Shown: piece after piece, positions 37,301 to 49,600 of the stretch
How positions within the stretch are numbered: position 1 is the first letter of the stretch
Layout: each line of letters opens with the position of its first letter
Assembly (NCBI GenBank): GCA_026874595.1
Contig: CM049316.1
Span: 12,452,839 to 12,516,838 of the forward strand
DNA: 64,000 nt
From: Sipunculus nudus
Lineage: Eukaryota; Annelida; Sipuncula; Golfingiida; Sipunculidae
Direction of reading: 5' to 3'
Notes under the pieces: model-generated
The model's input: the letters and a program-made list of their open reading frames with translations, nothing else
What the model was told of the DNA's origin: nothing
Databases searched by the model: none
Program-made: the position numbers and the translations under genes

Positions 37301-39792
37301 AATGGTTTTAAATGAAGCCTGTACATCATTGCATTATTTACAGCCATTATATAAATGTAAACATCTTTCTGGTCATTTTCAAGGGAATATTTGGTTCTTA
37401 TTTTAAAGTAAATTTAAAAGTTTCAAAACATCCAGGTTTATTGTAAACATTTGGTCACATGAAACACTTTCACTTACAATGAATGACCAGCTGATTGGGT
37501 ACATGTGTACTAACAGTGTCACATGACACAACATGAAAATGAGGCTAGTGAGGAATCCAGTGACTGTGGTGAACACAAAAACACGCAGGTGCCAGCTGAG
37601 TGGTAGAGCGAGGTAACCACCTTCCTGAGAGGCTGAGGTGGTCAGGCACACCAATGCCGATGCCGAGAATACCTGCAATATATTAAGGTAAATGAAAACA
37701 GACAGGTGCCAGCTGAGTGGTAGAGCGAGGTAACCACCTTCCTGAGAGGCTGAGGTGGTCTGGCACACCAATGCCGACGCCGAGAATACCTGCAATATAT
37801 TAAGGTAAATGAAAACAGACAGGTGCCAGCTGAGTGGTAGAGCGAGGTAACCACCTTCCTGAGAGGCTGAGGTGGTCAGGCACACCAATGCCGACGCCGA
37901 GAATACCTGCAATATATTAAGGTAAATGAAAACAGACAGGTGCCAGCTGAGTGGTAGAGCGAGGTAACCACCTTCCTGAGAAGCTGAGGTGGTCAGGCAC
38001 ACCAATGCTGACGCTGAGAATACCTGCAATATATTAAGGTAAATGAAAACAGACAGGTGCCAGCTGAGTGGTAGAGCGAGGTAACCACCTTCCTGAGAGG
38101 CTGAGGTGGTCAGGCACACCAATGCCGACGCCGTGAATACCTGCAATATATTAAGGTAAATGAAAACAGACAGGTGCCAGCTGAGTGGTAGAGCGAGGTA
38201 ACCACCTTCCTGAGAGGCTGAGGTGGTCAGGCACACCAATGCTGACGCCGAGAATACCTGCAATATATTAAGGTAAATGAAAACAGACAGGTGCCAGCTG
38301 AGTGGTAGAGCGAGGTAACCACCTTCATGAGAGGCTGAGGTGGTCAGGCACACCAATGCAGACGCCGAGAATACCTGCAATATATTAAGGTAAATGAAAA
38401 CAGACAGGTGCCAGCTGACTGGTAGAGCGAGGTAACCACCTTCCTGAGAGGCTGAGGTGGTCAGGCACACCAATGCTGATGCTGAGAATACCTGCAATAT
38501 ATTAAGGTAAATGAAAACAGACAGGTGCCAGCTGAGTGGTAGAGCAAGGTTACCGACTTCCTGAGGGGTTGAGGTGGTCAGACACACCAATGCCGACGCC
38601 GAGAATACCTGCAATATATTAAGGTAAATGAAAACAGACAAGTGCCAGCTGAGTGGCAGAGCAAGGTTACCGACTTCCTGAGGGGTTGAGGTGGTCAGAC
38701 ATACCTGTGCTGACACTTAGAAAACCTGTAATATATAGAGGTAAACGAAAAAATAGAGGTGCCAGCTGAGTAGTAGAGCAAGGTTACCTCCTTCCTGAGG
38801 GCCAGTGTCAAAGCTGAGAATGTCTGCAATATATAGAGGTTAATAATAACTGAAATCCCTGTCAAGCATAAGATCATCCTTTATTGGGCTAATACAATAA
38901 AAATGTGCTTAAATTAAGATCAATTAAAACAAAATTTTTTAAATTTACAAGGTATATAGACAGAAAGCTGGGTGAGAGGGATAGACAGACAAACATGCAA
39001 TTTTTTTTTATAAGTTCTACAACTTTACAGCAGAGACTGTAAAGTATCTAAGGATAGTACTGTCAGGAAAGAAAATGGCTCACACAAAAACACATATGAA
39101 AGGGCAGAGAACATAACTGGATTCTGGAATAAGAAATATTTATATCACCCTTGTATTAATGTTTGAAGCTTCCTTTAGCAGGGTCAACATTACATTTGCA
39201 TATTCCTGTGTATAATATGAAGTCCTGAAACATGCAACTCTTAAGTGATAGCATTTGAGATAAATTTGCTTTTTGAAAAGGATGGGCTGCTTATCTAAGT
39301 CAAAGTTGCTGAATTGTTAAGAGTTAAATCTCCCATATATTACCGGATAATATATTAACAAATCTTGAAATACTAGAGTGAAACTAAAAAAAAAGTACCA
39401 CATTACTGTTTTCCAATAACCCTACAGATAATCCCATAAAATAAAATAGATATCCAGTATAATACCAATGTATCATCCAGCTCAATTTCAACCAACAGAT
39501 TCTGACTCACCACTTGTAACAGCTGTACAATACCCCTAAATGATAAGAAATACTTCATGTAGCACCAGAGGACAATGACACGCTGATGACTGCGAGGGGA
39601 GTATGGCTTCATACATGGGTGCTGTTCCTCTGCTGTTTGTAAACCACACTGGTCTTTTGGCGGGATGCTGCAGTCATCAGTTGTGCTGATCATCGGCATC
39701 ACCTCGGTAGGTTCCGCATCAGGGATCTCGTCCGCCATCTCGTCACATCCCTGTCCTTGAGCGTGCCTGTCTGTCTGGGACAGGAGGTCCAT
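34331..39792 (-). CDS. MARVEL-domain tetraspan membrane protein (CMTM/plasmolipin-like), 248 aa in four exons
   Basis: Exons in gene order: 39792-39511 (94 codons), 37672-37478 (65), 36423-36289 (45), 34465-34331 (44 plus TGA). Every junction is GT-AG and phase 0. Residues 1-75 are polar and acidic. TM1 is about 80-105 (S-F-R-G-I-V-Q-L-L...), TM2 124-151, TM3 160-182 (starting NVVAYSFLSFMFLFG) and TM4 205-222 (YINLLLYSILAFYNY). A basic cytosolic tail follows. Four helices with this spacing and the N-V-V-A-Y and F-Y-N-Y signatures fit the MARVEL fold of vesicle and junction proteins; the exact subfamily is unsure. The chosen ATG lies 4 nt inside its exon, so a 5' UTR exon is expected upstream. 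A possible donor near 41193 would instead add an in-frame Cys-rich N-terminus. Exon 2 also has amplified upstream copies (37560-38850). Confidence 0.8.
35040..36075. repeat. Tandem array of about 255-bp units with GGTGGCACCACC palindromes
   Basis: The block GGTATCCAAGATCTATGGAC recurs at about 35064, 35290, 35545 and 35800, with a shorter unit at 35942. Units also share AGGTGGCACCACCTGTCTGA, TTTCAGACCAATAC and CTCCTGAGA. It lies in the last intron of the MARVEL gene. Read on the minus strand, the order of blocks (ATATCTC, AAATTT-GCATGT, AGATC, palindrome) recalls the array at 20010-21350. Confidence 0.9.
37560..38850 (-). repeat. 117-bp tandem array carrying the acceptor and 5' part of MARVEL exon 2
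   Basis: About eleven units at 117-bp spacing (AGGTGCCAGCTGAG at 37587, 37704, 37821 and so on). On the minus strand each holds a short pyrimidine-rich tract, TATTGCAG and the first 26-30 codons of exon 2. Only the leftmost unit continues into the full exon and its donor. Because 117 is 39 codons, units 1-9 keep the exon-2 frame open; acceptors at 37672, 37789, 37906, 38023, 38140, 38257, 38374, 38491 and 38608 are all in the same phase. The tenth unit has an in-frame TAA (38717-38719) and the eleventh is about 16 bp short. A 437-codon open frame across the array is mostly a consequence of this periodicity. Confidence 0.95.
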
Positions 39793-39796
39793 CTCC

Positions 39797-42108
39797 CTGT
39801 ACATTAAGAAAACATAGCGTATAACATACCACATTAATATAATAATTAGTGATGTACCTGATTTACATGATTTACAAGGTTACTGGCTTGCTCTGCATAC
39901 ATATCATCAAACTGTAGGTAGTGTCTGCCGAGAAAGATTCTTATTGCGCCTCTGTGACAGATATATAAATTTGTTATCTATAAAAGCTGTTAATAAACAT
40001 AATACATGAGCCAATGTTGACAAACAGAAAAAGCATGCAACATAAAGAGGCGGTTGCATACATTTTCAAGTTGAGAGGTCACCAGCCTCAAAACGCCTTT
40101 TGCAAAACTCTGACTTGCCACCTAATTTCTTTTTGAATGTGTTTGGATTATTTTAGCTGGACCCCACAAATTATAAACATGAGGATATAAATGAAATGTA
40201 CAGCCTGTACAGCCAGGATTGGCATTTTCTGGTCTTTCTTTTATATAAAAGGTTTATGTTTAGTTAATAGACATCAGATATCAGAATATGTCCCTTAAAA
40301 CAAATATTTTTAACCTAATGACAAATGTGTCATATTTAAAAAAAATTAATTAATGGTGATTGTTGTAACACTTCCCATTTCCTGATTGGGCAGAACTATA
40401 GAAACCTGGCTACAGCCTACCGCCAGTACCTTATGCACAACAGGTGTCACATAATAAATTGTTTCCTGACAAAGGTTGATACATATTATTTTCTGAGAAT
40501 TCCCGTATTTAATTTACTAGAGTATATTATAATAGAGGAGGAGGGGTCTGGGGAACCTGGGTTCCCCCCCTGAACTGGGGTGTGGGCAGAGCCCCCACCT
40601 TAAGCTTAATTCTCCTGTTCAAACAGTAAATGGTTCCCCATTTTCATGACAGATGGCGCTTCAATCGCAGATATAAATGAACAAAACTTGCCCCTAGCTG
40701 CTGGTATCTCGTCTTCACGGCTCATTTAGTAGCGTGTAGGGCTCCTAGTCTAGATATTGTAGGTTCGATTCCCCATTCAGGTGACTTTTGATGTTAAGTA
40801 GATATGTTGTTGTTAGAAGAGTTGATATGAGTGTAGGGACATCTACAGGGGGAAAGTAGGAGTTAAAATAAGGAATGAAAGGAGGATGTTTTATTTATAT
40901 TTTCCTGTTCCTCAATAGAAGCATAGCCCGCGTTCTATATTGGCTCCCCTGATTGTTCAACTTCAAAGCCAGGCCTGCAGAATACTGATGATACATGGCC
41001 ATTTAAATTTTATACATGAAGACAGTCATTCTAGTTATAGCCCATTACACCAGATGAATGTTGCAAGAGTCAAACACAGCGCAGTGACATGAGATTAAAC
41101 ACCAATGCATCAAGTAGTGACCATTGAATACAATGTACACCCCTGGCATTGTCTCAGATGAGGTTGTTTACTGCCAGTGACAGTACCTGAGTACCTGCTA
41201 CAGGGAGTGAGATGATTGGTGGAGTCCGCGCCAATACAGACACAGGCTACATGTATGTTTACGTTGCATCCTTGGCAAAACGTCATGCGAGCGCACATTA
41301 ATCAAATGATATATGTCACTTACATACAGACCTGCAGGATGCAAGTTTATCCTCCGGAAATACTTTGATTAAAAATTCATAATTCGATGCAGTGGCCAGA
41401 CTCAAAAGCTGTCAAAGCCTGCAGGCCGCTTACAACATCACACCTGCCGACAGCGGGAGAGTTCCGAATTTTTTTTACTCACGTGTTTATGACACCCTGG
41501 ATGTGACCATAGCTCAATTTGTCTCGATATGGACCATATATACATAGAATTATTAAATAAGCTGAACCACAGAGCTGCATATAATGTATTTATTATTATA
41601 ACCAGAAGTACTGTTTGTAGCAATTGTATGTAAAATACATTTTAAATACTGTTTAATGAACATATTACAGTTCATTACTGTAACATAACAAAACATAACA
41701 TAAATCTTAAATTTCTGTCGGTTTTAAAACAAAATAGCATTAGCCAAAGGCTACTGATCACCGACCAGAGCATAACCCGTACAAGCATACACACTGAAAG
41801 AATGTATAAATTAAAATATAAAATATGTGATGAATTAATTATTGTATGCAGGAGTACATATATATATTTAAGAACATACAAAAGAAAATTTAATTATAGT
41901 TTTAACACATTTTTTGCATTTAATACCCTGCTATTTGACTATTTTAGCCTTAAATACTGAAAGAATCAGTTTATATACATTTAACATGTAGGGAATTCCA
42001 AATTTAACTGGAGAAGTATTTAAATGAATGTAGACCATAATTTGTAGTTTTCACTAGTGGTAATTTATGATAAGATTTTTGCCGAGTATTGTATGATGTA
42101 GACACTTC
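39797..42108. other. Region upstream of the MARVEL coding start
   Basis: A stretch of somewhat higher GC content at about 40530-41460 may hold the 5' UTR exon and promoter of the MARVEL gene. A minus-strand frame at 41298-41193 ends at CAG/GTACTC, a passable donor whose phase would join in frame to exon 39796. No start site can be fixed from sequence. The remainder is featureless AT-rich DNA. Confidence 0.4.
40712..40783 (+). repeat. tRNA-like sequence, probably a tRNA pseudogene or SINE head
   Basis: Contains GGCTCATTTAGTAGCGTGTAGGGCT, a D-arm-like segment, and a consensus B box, GGTTCGATTCC, at tRNA spacing. The acceptor stem does not pair convincingly and no clear anticodon loop can be drawn, so a functional tRNA is unlikely. 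Confidence 0.4.
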
Positions 42109-42660
42109 TTAGTAATAATTTCGAAGATATACTGGGGAAAGATCATGTTTCATTTTATAGGTTTCAGTTACGATAGTCTTAGGTCTTTGTAGTTCTAGGT
42201 TATCAAAATTGTGTTTATTCAAGAGCTGAGTGTAGTCAGTATTTAAGTCTCCATCAATCAGGCATAGTGCCCGCTTTAAGATGCACTCCATCTTGACTGC
42301 AAGTATCTGTCCACAGAAATGCGAAAGGATGGAGTAATAGTTAAAGTTTGATTGTATAAAAGACCGGACGATAGTAAGTTTAGCATCTCTATCTAGAATG
42401 CGATGTATTCTGTACAAAGCACAAAGTTGCCTTGCAGCCTTTATACAATGTTTATTTACATGAAATTTAAATTTCATATGTTTATCTATGTAAATACCAA
42501 GTAGTTTTACACAAGCTTCACTGTTTAAGGTGGTATTGTTAATGTTGATACTTAAATTTCACTGGATACCTTAGGTTGAGAAGGAAGCTTACCTGAAATT
42601 TATCAGGAATAGCTTCCATTAAATTGATATGGAACCATTCTATAGCTATCTGACATTCAG
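42109..42660 (-). pseudogene. Non-LTR retrotransposon (LINE) reverse transcriptase, C-terminal remnant
   Basis: On the minus strand the peptide shows the typical end of a LINE polymerase: A-I-E-W-F, M-E-A-I-P-D-K-F-Q, L-L-G-I-Y-I-D, F-H-V-N-K-x-C-x-K-A-A-R-Q-L, S-F-I-Q-S-N-F-N-Y and L-S-P-V-Y-L. The 3' open part is 122 codons (42477-42109). Sequence to its right continues the match with frame breaks near 42560-42600. The catalytic core (YADD region) is missing, so this is a 5'-truncated, dead copy. Confidence 0.8.
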
Positions 42661-44784
42661 AAGTGAGGACTGTATGTTGTCTGCATGCACGTTACTTTTT
42701 TTTATGTCGAAATTTTCCCACTTGATGTCATAGTGTATTCTATGGTCAGAAAATTTTTTAAGAATCGTAAAATCTATCAATATGCAAATTTTATGTCGTA
42801 TTATTAATATTGTTGACATTATTATTATTATTATTATTAAGTTTGTTCACAGATTTCTGCTCCCTGAAGTTTCTGTAGGTGTTAAAGGAAAAAGCACTAT
42901 TATATTTACATCAAACAAAATATTTCATGGGAAAACTAGCAATAATTGTTTAAACTAATGGATAAAAACACATGTGCACTTGCAAAATATTTTTTCTTTC
43001 TAAGTAATCCGATTCCACATATTATGAAGAATTACTAAAATTTGCCGTCGGTAAAGATGCTTGGGTTCTCGCCTATAAAAGGTGTGGTCAGATAATAATA
43101 TTGTCAAGCTACCTTGGTGCAGTCTAACTTTGAAATACATATTTAAATAATTTAAAATTCCAATGACATATATATTTTTTTTTAATTCACAGAATATTCT
43201 CTATTAGATCTGCTATATATAAAAAGCCTATAAATTTTCTTGTTAGTCTGAAGATTTAAAAATTTAAAGCAATTGTTTTTATTTTTACACACACACAAAA
43301 ATGCGATTCATCTCACATCTGGCAGTTAGTAAAAGCATCTAACAATAATATCATTTTAAAATATACACAATTATCTCCAGGTTTTATGTGTTGCTTATCT
43401 ATCATTTTTCCTTCCATTTATATTTTTGTTTTAAAATTCTTGACTAATTAACAAAAGACTCTTTATCTTAAATGGCATGTTACTGCTTTTTAAAATAAGT
43501 TATCGAATAAAGAAAAAATGCATTTTGGATCATATTTTTTTCAACCATTTATTCAAAATTTGAAAGCTTTATGCCTTGTAGCTTGCGAGAAATATCCCCC
43601 TGAAGATGGTGTGATCTACTGAAATAGTGTTTTGAGAAAATGGCCAAAACTGTAATTAGAGTAATTCTGTCCTAGTTGTTTCACTGAACTGTGAATGCAT
43701 GTGACAGCTGTATAACATGAATCTACGTTATTATATATGCATGATTTTGTTCCCGGCCTTTTTTTTTATTGCTCTTTATCCTTTTTTCTGTATAAGTTTG
43801 GTGCCAAATGTCAAGTCGGTAAGTGTCAAATTCAGAAGAAGGCGGAGCTTATGGTCACAGGGCAAAATTACTATATAGGTCACCTGGCCACTCCCGCTGA
43901 CACTACCTAGGGGTCAATAACGCGCCCCGCTTATCAAGATAAGCAGTGCTCAAGCTCAAAAGACTGCTGCTGCAGGTCTTAATCCTATGTGTAAATCCAA
44001 CAATTTAGCTCCATTTGTCAGCCAAGCGGCGTCTTAAGAATACTAGTATGTTCGTTCTCTCAGGGTGAAACATGTGTTTCTGTTTACACCTTACGTCCCC
44101 ACGTACATGGAGTTGACAGGTCAATCAAAATGTAACTTTTTCTGAATGATTAATTATATCACATTTTTGTGACAAGGTGGGTATAAAAATGACATAGTAG
44201 TAATAAATTTTGTGAAAAATTAACACTTAATAATTTTGACGATATTAAGACCGTAACTTGAAAATATAATATATACACCAAACTGTCATTTAATATATGT
44301 AAATACATGTATATAAATACATAAGGATGGCTATATATATCATAGAAAATTTGACCTCTGGCCCTCGAGTCTCGTATGCCAATGTATATATTTTCATTTC
44401 CGAGAATTTTTTTATTTTGTTTTAAATATTTATTATTTTCACTGTTGTTGTACAATTTGGTACACTAAATATGTTGATAAGACAATTAAATTAATATCCA
44501 TCATATATTCATTGATAGCCATATATTGGTTCAGCGAAAAGTCAGGCGCGGATCCGGAGGGAGATACCCCCCCCCCCCCCCCGCAAAAAATCCTGGATCC
44601 ATGCCTGAAAGTGTATTTTTCAAACCCTAATTATACATGGGATGTAACAATTTTATATGAAATGTAATTAATAAGCTCGTTAGATATACCGATGGATAGT
44701 TTTTCTATTTTAATGTTCCAGTTTTTGTTAAATGAATGTTAAATATTGTACTTCTCTCACCTAACAAGTCCTTAATTAATATAA
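42661..44784. other. AT-rich stretch with no recognised gene
   Basis: Simple A/T runs and a short ATT repeat near 42820-42840. A moderately GC-rich patch at 43840-44000 contains CACCTGG, GGGTCAATAACGCGCC and TATCAAGATAAGCAG, which may be regulatory. Nothing resembling an exon was found. Confidence 0.5.
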
Positions 44785-44819
44785 ATGAGATGCGCATGCG
44801 CCTGCGCATGTGATCTCAT
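44785..44819. promoter_or_regulatory. Palindromic element with two NRF1-like sites
   Basis: TGCGCATGCGCC at 44791-44802 is close to the NRF1 consensus (YGCGCAYGCGCR). A second half-matching TGCGCATGTG follows at 44803-44812, and ATGAGAT/ATCTCAT arms flank the pair. In metazoans such sites usually mark promoters. No exon is identifiable nearby, so the target gene, if any, is unknown. Confidence 0.4.
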
Positions 44820-44950
44820 GAACTCAAGACCTGCTGGAAGGAAAACTTTTAGCATATTATGTCTAAAATTAGAGTAGTACATAATCTCTGAGTATAGTAT
44901 ATAAAATAATATGTTTAAGTTACCATTCAAAATGAGGAAGAAAATGAAGA

Positions 44951-44952
<2 letters not shown>

Positions 44953-45023
<71 letters not shown>
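44953..45023. repeat. (AT)n microsatellite
   Basis: About 35 uninterrupted TA dinucleotides. Its length is likely to vary between individuals and to be unreliable in an assembly. Confidence 0.97.
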
Positions 45024-45027
<4 letters not shown>

Positions 45028-45524
45028 GACTAATGTCTTACTGATTCAATATCGATTGGGAAACATATATATTCAAGTCGTATACAGAATGGCACATCTC
45101 ACGCATTCAGCATGTGACTCTCTTATCTGTGATGCTTCATTTATGCCAGAGTACACAATGCAATCTCGCACAATCTGACATTTGATAGTAAATTCCATGC
45201 AAACTTTTAATTAAAGTAATGAGAATGAAACAGAGCCATTATGTACATGGAACCTATACAATATAAACCTGAACTATAATAACAGTCTCGAATGTATATG
45301 AATATTATATGATATTATGTTATATATATGGGTCCTTTACCATCCAAAGTAATTGAGGAGATATGCTATCAAAAGACAGGTCAAATATGTCTCTATGATA
45401 TATATATTGATATAGAGTACATCCGAAAATAACGATTATTTTGGTGAAAAATTACAAAAGAAATGAGAAAATCTTAGAGCAATTTTCATATGCAGGTACA
45501 GTAACATAAATCTTATTTGTAATA

Positions 45525-45528
<4 letters not shown>

Positions 45529-45569
<41 letters not shown>
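45529..45569. repeat. (AT)n microsatellite, second
   Basis: About 20 uninterrupted TA dinucleotides, 500 bp to the right of the longer one. Confidence 0.97.
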
Positions 45570-45572
<3 letters not shown>

Positions 45573-45847
45573 TTCGACTCTTTAAGAATATATTTTGGGT
45601 CAAGGTGTCCAAGAATCAGTTGTTTTTCTTTCTAATAAATTAACTTCACTCACATGGCTGCATATTCAAATTAATATATACCAACATAAAGGTATGTCAT
45701 TCTTAAAATTGTAGATTTTAATAACATTTATGAAACATTTAAATTATAAAAAAAAATATAGTAAGAAATGTGTTTTTGGTCCATGTAAGATATTAAGGCA
45801 TCTAAAAAATATATAGGACCTTTACGCAGATTGATTTTTTTATAGTT

Positions 45848-46042
45848 TCATAGAAATTGACTGGTTCTTTTTTTTTCTAATTGAGAGACGTTTATAATTA
45901 AATGATACCAGCAGCCTCTATTAACGGATTGTATAGCCTCATCCCGTTCTTTGTCAGTTTTCTCAGACCTTGTGGTATGTCCCAGTTTCTTCAGTGTGGA
46001 CGACATACCATATTTTATCACCCTGCCGAGAGATTTGACCAA
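45848..46042 (-). other. Short open frame of uncertain status
   Basis: Sixty-four codons that start at an ATG and have a fairly gene-like composition (K-K-L-G-H-T-T-R-S-E-K and K-E-R-D-E-A-I-Q-S segments). There is no recognised family and no clear splice partner. It could be a lone exon, part of an old transposon, or chance. Confidence 0.2.
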
Positions 46043-46630
46043 ATAAAAAGAATATCATTTCGTAATAAAAATTAACTTTTGAATCCATAAATATGCATGA
46101 ACATTTGATATATAATACTAATTTAAAATCAAGCTTTTTTAATTTGACCTAGTTCCTGAAAACTAAAACTTTACTTTTCAACCACTAGCATGAATTATCC
46201 CCCCCCCCCCTTGCAAACTGTAAATTTTGTTAATGCATTTGACTTTGACAATGCATCGTTATTCAGAAATAAGTGTACAGGGGATGTTTTGGGTATTTGT
46301 GATGTCAATAAAATAAAGTTCATCATAAATATAATAAGTAAGAATTTACATTAATTTATTCATTTACTTATTATACACTCTTTCGTTTGTGGTTGAAAAG
46401 GGCAATTTATAAACCCACCCACGTGTAAAATTGACGCCCCACATGTTAAGCCGCGTGTCCACTTGTACGGATGCGGTGCGTGTGCGGTGCGGATACTTAT
46501 GCGGATATTTTGTGCGTGTGTGTCCATTAGATACGTTTTAGTGCGTTTTGGGGTCTTTCACTCTCTTTCACCTCTACAAAATGGCACTTTCCGCATGCGT
46601 TTCCGTACCCGCGGCTACATGGTCCGGTTT

Positions 46631-49600
46631 TCAAACAAGGGACCCATGGGTCACGGCGCTCAGCTGTTATATATGATAAAACTAGATGTGTCGGAACGAC
46701 ACGAATGCCCCCGCCTGGGGCAAATTAGAAATATTTGTTAAATTTTGAAAAAAATTTTAAGTTCAGGAGGTGTCGTATGGTCAAAAGTAGGTCAACAAGG
46801 GCAAAATGCAAACTTGATCTGTAATGGGTCATTATCAAGCAACACACCAAAAATCAGGCCAGTATCTGCAGGCATTGTGAAAAAAAGTCCATACATGTGC
46901 ATTTTCCATAAAAATTTACTGTCTTTCATGAAATTTTCTATGTTTAGGAGCCGTAAAACAATCAAAAGTAGGTCAACTGGGACGAAACGCGAACTCGATC
47001 TGTAACTGTCATTATCTGCCCACACATAAAAAATCAGGGTGGTATCTGCAGGCATTGAGGAAAAAAAGTCCGTACTTATGCATTTATGAAAATTTCTATT
47101 TTTCATGAAACTCTCTATGTTCAGGAGCAGTCAAATGGTCAAAAGTAGGTCAACTGGGACAAAACAAGAACTCGATCTGTAACTGGTCATTATCTGCCTA
47201 CACACCAAAAATCAGGCCCGTATCTGCAGGCACTGCCAAAAAAAGTCTGTACATGTGCACTTTTTTATGAAATTTTCTAAGTAAGAGCACCGTTAAACGC
47301 TCAAAAGTAGGTCAACTGGGACAAAACGTGAACTCGATCTGTAACTCATCATTATCTGCCCACACACCAAAAATCAGGCCAATATCTGCAGGCATTGCGA
47401 AAAAAAGTCCATACATGTGTATTTGTCATGAAAATTTCTATTTTTCATGAAATTTTCTATGTTCAGGAGCTGTAAAACGGTCAAAAGTAGGTCAACCGAG
47501 ACGAAACGCGAACTCGATCTGTAACTGGTCAATATCTGCCCACACACCAAAAATCAGACCAATATCTGTAGGCATTGCGAAAAAAAGTCCATACATGTGT
47601 ATTTGTCATGAAAATTTCTATTTTTCATGAAATTTTCTAAGTTAAGGAGCCGTAAAACGGTCAAAAGTAGGTCAACCGGGACAAAACGCGAACCCGATCT
47701 GTAACTGGTCTATATCTGCCCACACACCAAAAATTAGGCCAATATCTGCAGGCATTGCGAAAAAAAGTTCGTACATGTGTATTTGTCATGAAAATTTCTA
47801 TTTTTCATGAAATTTTCTAAGTTAAGGAGGCGTAAAACGTTCAAAAGTAGGTCAACTGGGACGAAACGCGAACTCGATCTGTAACTGGTCTATATCTGCC
47901 AACACAAAAAATCAGGTTAGTATCTGCAGGCATTGCGAAAAAAAAAGTCCGTACAACTGTTTGATTTCGGAATGACGGAAGGACGGAATGACGGACATGG
48001 GTAAAATTATATGCCCCGGTCACATTGTGGCGGGGGCATAAAAATATGAGTTGGAAATGAGGCACATGCTGGTTTTGTGTGGTAATAAATAAAAGCTTTA
48101 TTAGGAGTTGTTGGTGTTAAGCTTATGTATGATTTTGATAGTATCTTTGGAGACAGGGAAGAGGATTGATTTCATTTATTTTATTGACAAATGGAGTGCT
48201 ATTGTCACACAGATTTTGACTTGGCCATATAACTTAAAAGCAGCACAAATAATATAAAAGTTTAACTATTTATTAAAATTTATAACAAATATTGTGCCAA
48301 ATATAATTTTATTAAAAATAATAAGAGAATCATGATTTTTTAAAAATAAAATGTAACTGAAATGATCATTAAAATAATATTATAGAATATATTTATGAAT
48401 GCATTCATGAATACATTTTGAAAGTATTTGCACTGGTATTCAAATACTTTCATTTTTACCTGAATTCCGATTCTTATGCAAGAAATTTTATAATGATTCA
48501 TATTCGTATATATACATTATATATACATTTGCAAAGTATTTGCACTATGTCTGGTATTTATTCAGTTTTAGCCAAACAATGATGTTCAAAATACGAATAC
48601 ATTTGCAAAGTATTTGCACCATGTCTGGTATTTATTCAGCCAAACAATGATGTTGAGAATCCAGAATAGACAAAATTCACATATTTAAATGATGATCATA
48701 AGTACCTGGTTTTATGCTTATATTCACTTTGGACTACTTTCACATCAATCTACACACTAGACACAGTAGGAATCTAGATCAATATTATCAACTGCATCTT
48801 TGTCTCTCATTAATTTCCTTCATATGATCCCTAACGATTAGTAATGAATAATATGGTTTATTTTTGTTATCATCAAAAAATTGAACTGAAAAATACCATA
48901 GGTGATATGGTGTTATTTGGAATACTTGACATTCTATCCATCCATACAAGATTCTTACATCATCAGTAACTGCAAGTTAATTTCCTGTTACTCATCAACT
49001 AACAAATTCCTTTTCTATTAATTTTCTTTAATTTGTTATTAAAAACCAATAAAAAATTATTAATTTATAGTTTCTTGTTTTGTTGTTGGTCAAAACAACT
49101 ACTAGATAAGTTTGGTTGGACACCTGGATCAACTGTGGCTGGTCATACGCTGCCTGGCTGCCCCAGTGTATGCCTCCCTCAAGCGTGCATAATTTGCTGA
49201 AAGGTCAATAAGGTCAACATAAAGGTGACTGAAAGGGGCTTGAGAGAGCTTGGTTCTGACATGGTCTCATAAAAACATTAATAAAAGCTACAATTTTTGG
49301 CCATTTTCTTTCAGCTTTCTAAACTAAAAAGCTGAAATCCTTATGTATGCATGATATGAAAATTATATCAACAGTGCTCACAGGAAACAAACGTGCCATG
49401 GTCAAAAATGGGCAAAATTTAAGGTACTAATTTTATATTTATACTAATAACTTATAAAATTTGAAAAATTCAGAACTAATTTTGGGTATTCAATTGAATC
49501 TTGATTAAATAATGTTACATCCCTGACAAAAAATCTCTAGTTTCAGCAATCCTCTTGTTAAGGGAGTAAATATATTTCTTGATTTTTTACAAAGTGCATT

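Noticed and set aside
37403-38716. 437-codon minus-strand ORF as a repeat-protein gene of its own
   Set aside because: It arises because the 117-bp repeat unit is 39 codons long. It includes intron sequence and acceptor sites in every unit, and only its last unit is the real exon 2.
40712-40783. Functional tRNA gene
   Set aside because: The B box is good, but the acceptor stem and anticodon arm do not fold convincingly.
42109-42477. 122-codon minus-strand ORF as a host gene
   Set aside because: Its motifs are those of the C-terminal part of a LINE reverse transcriptase, and the upstream portion is broken.
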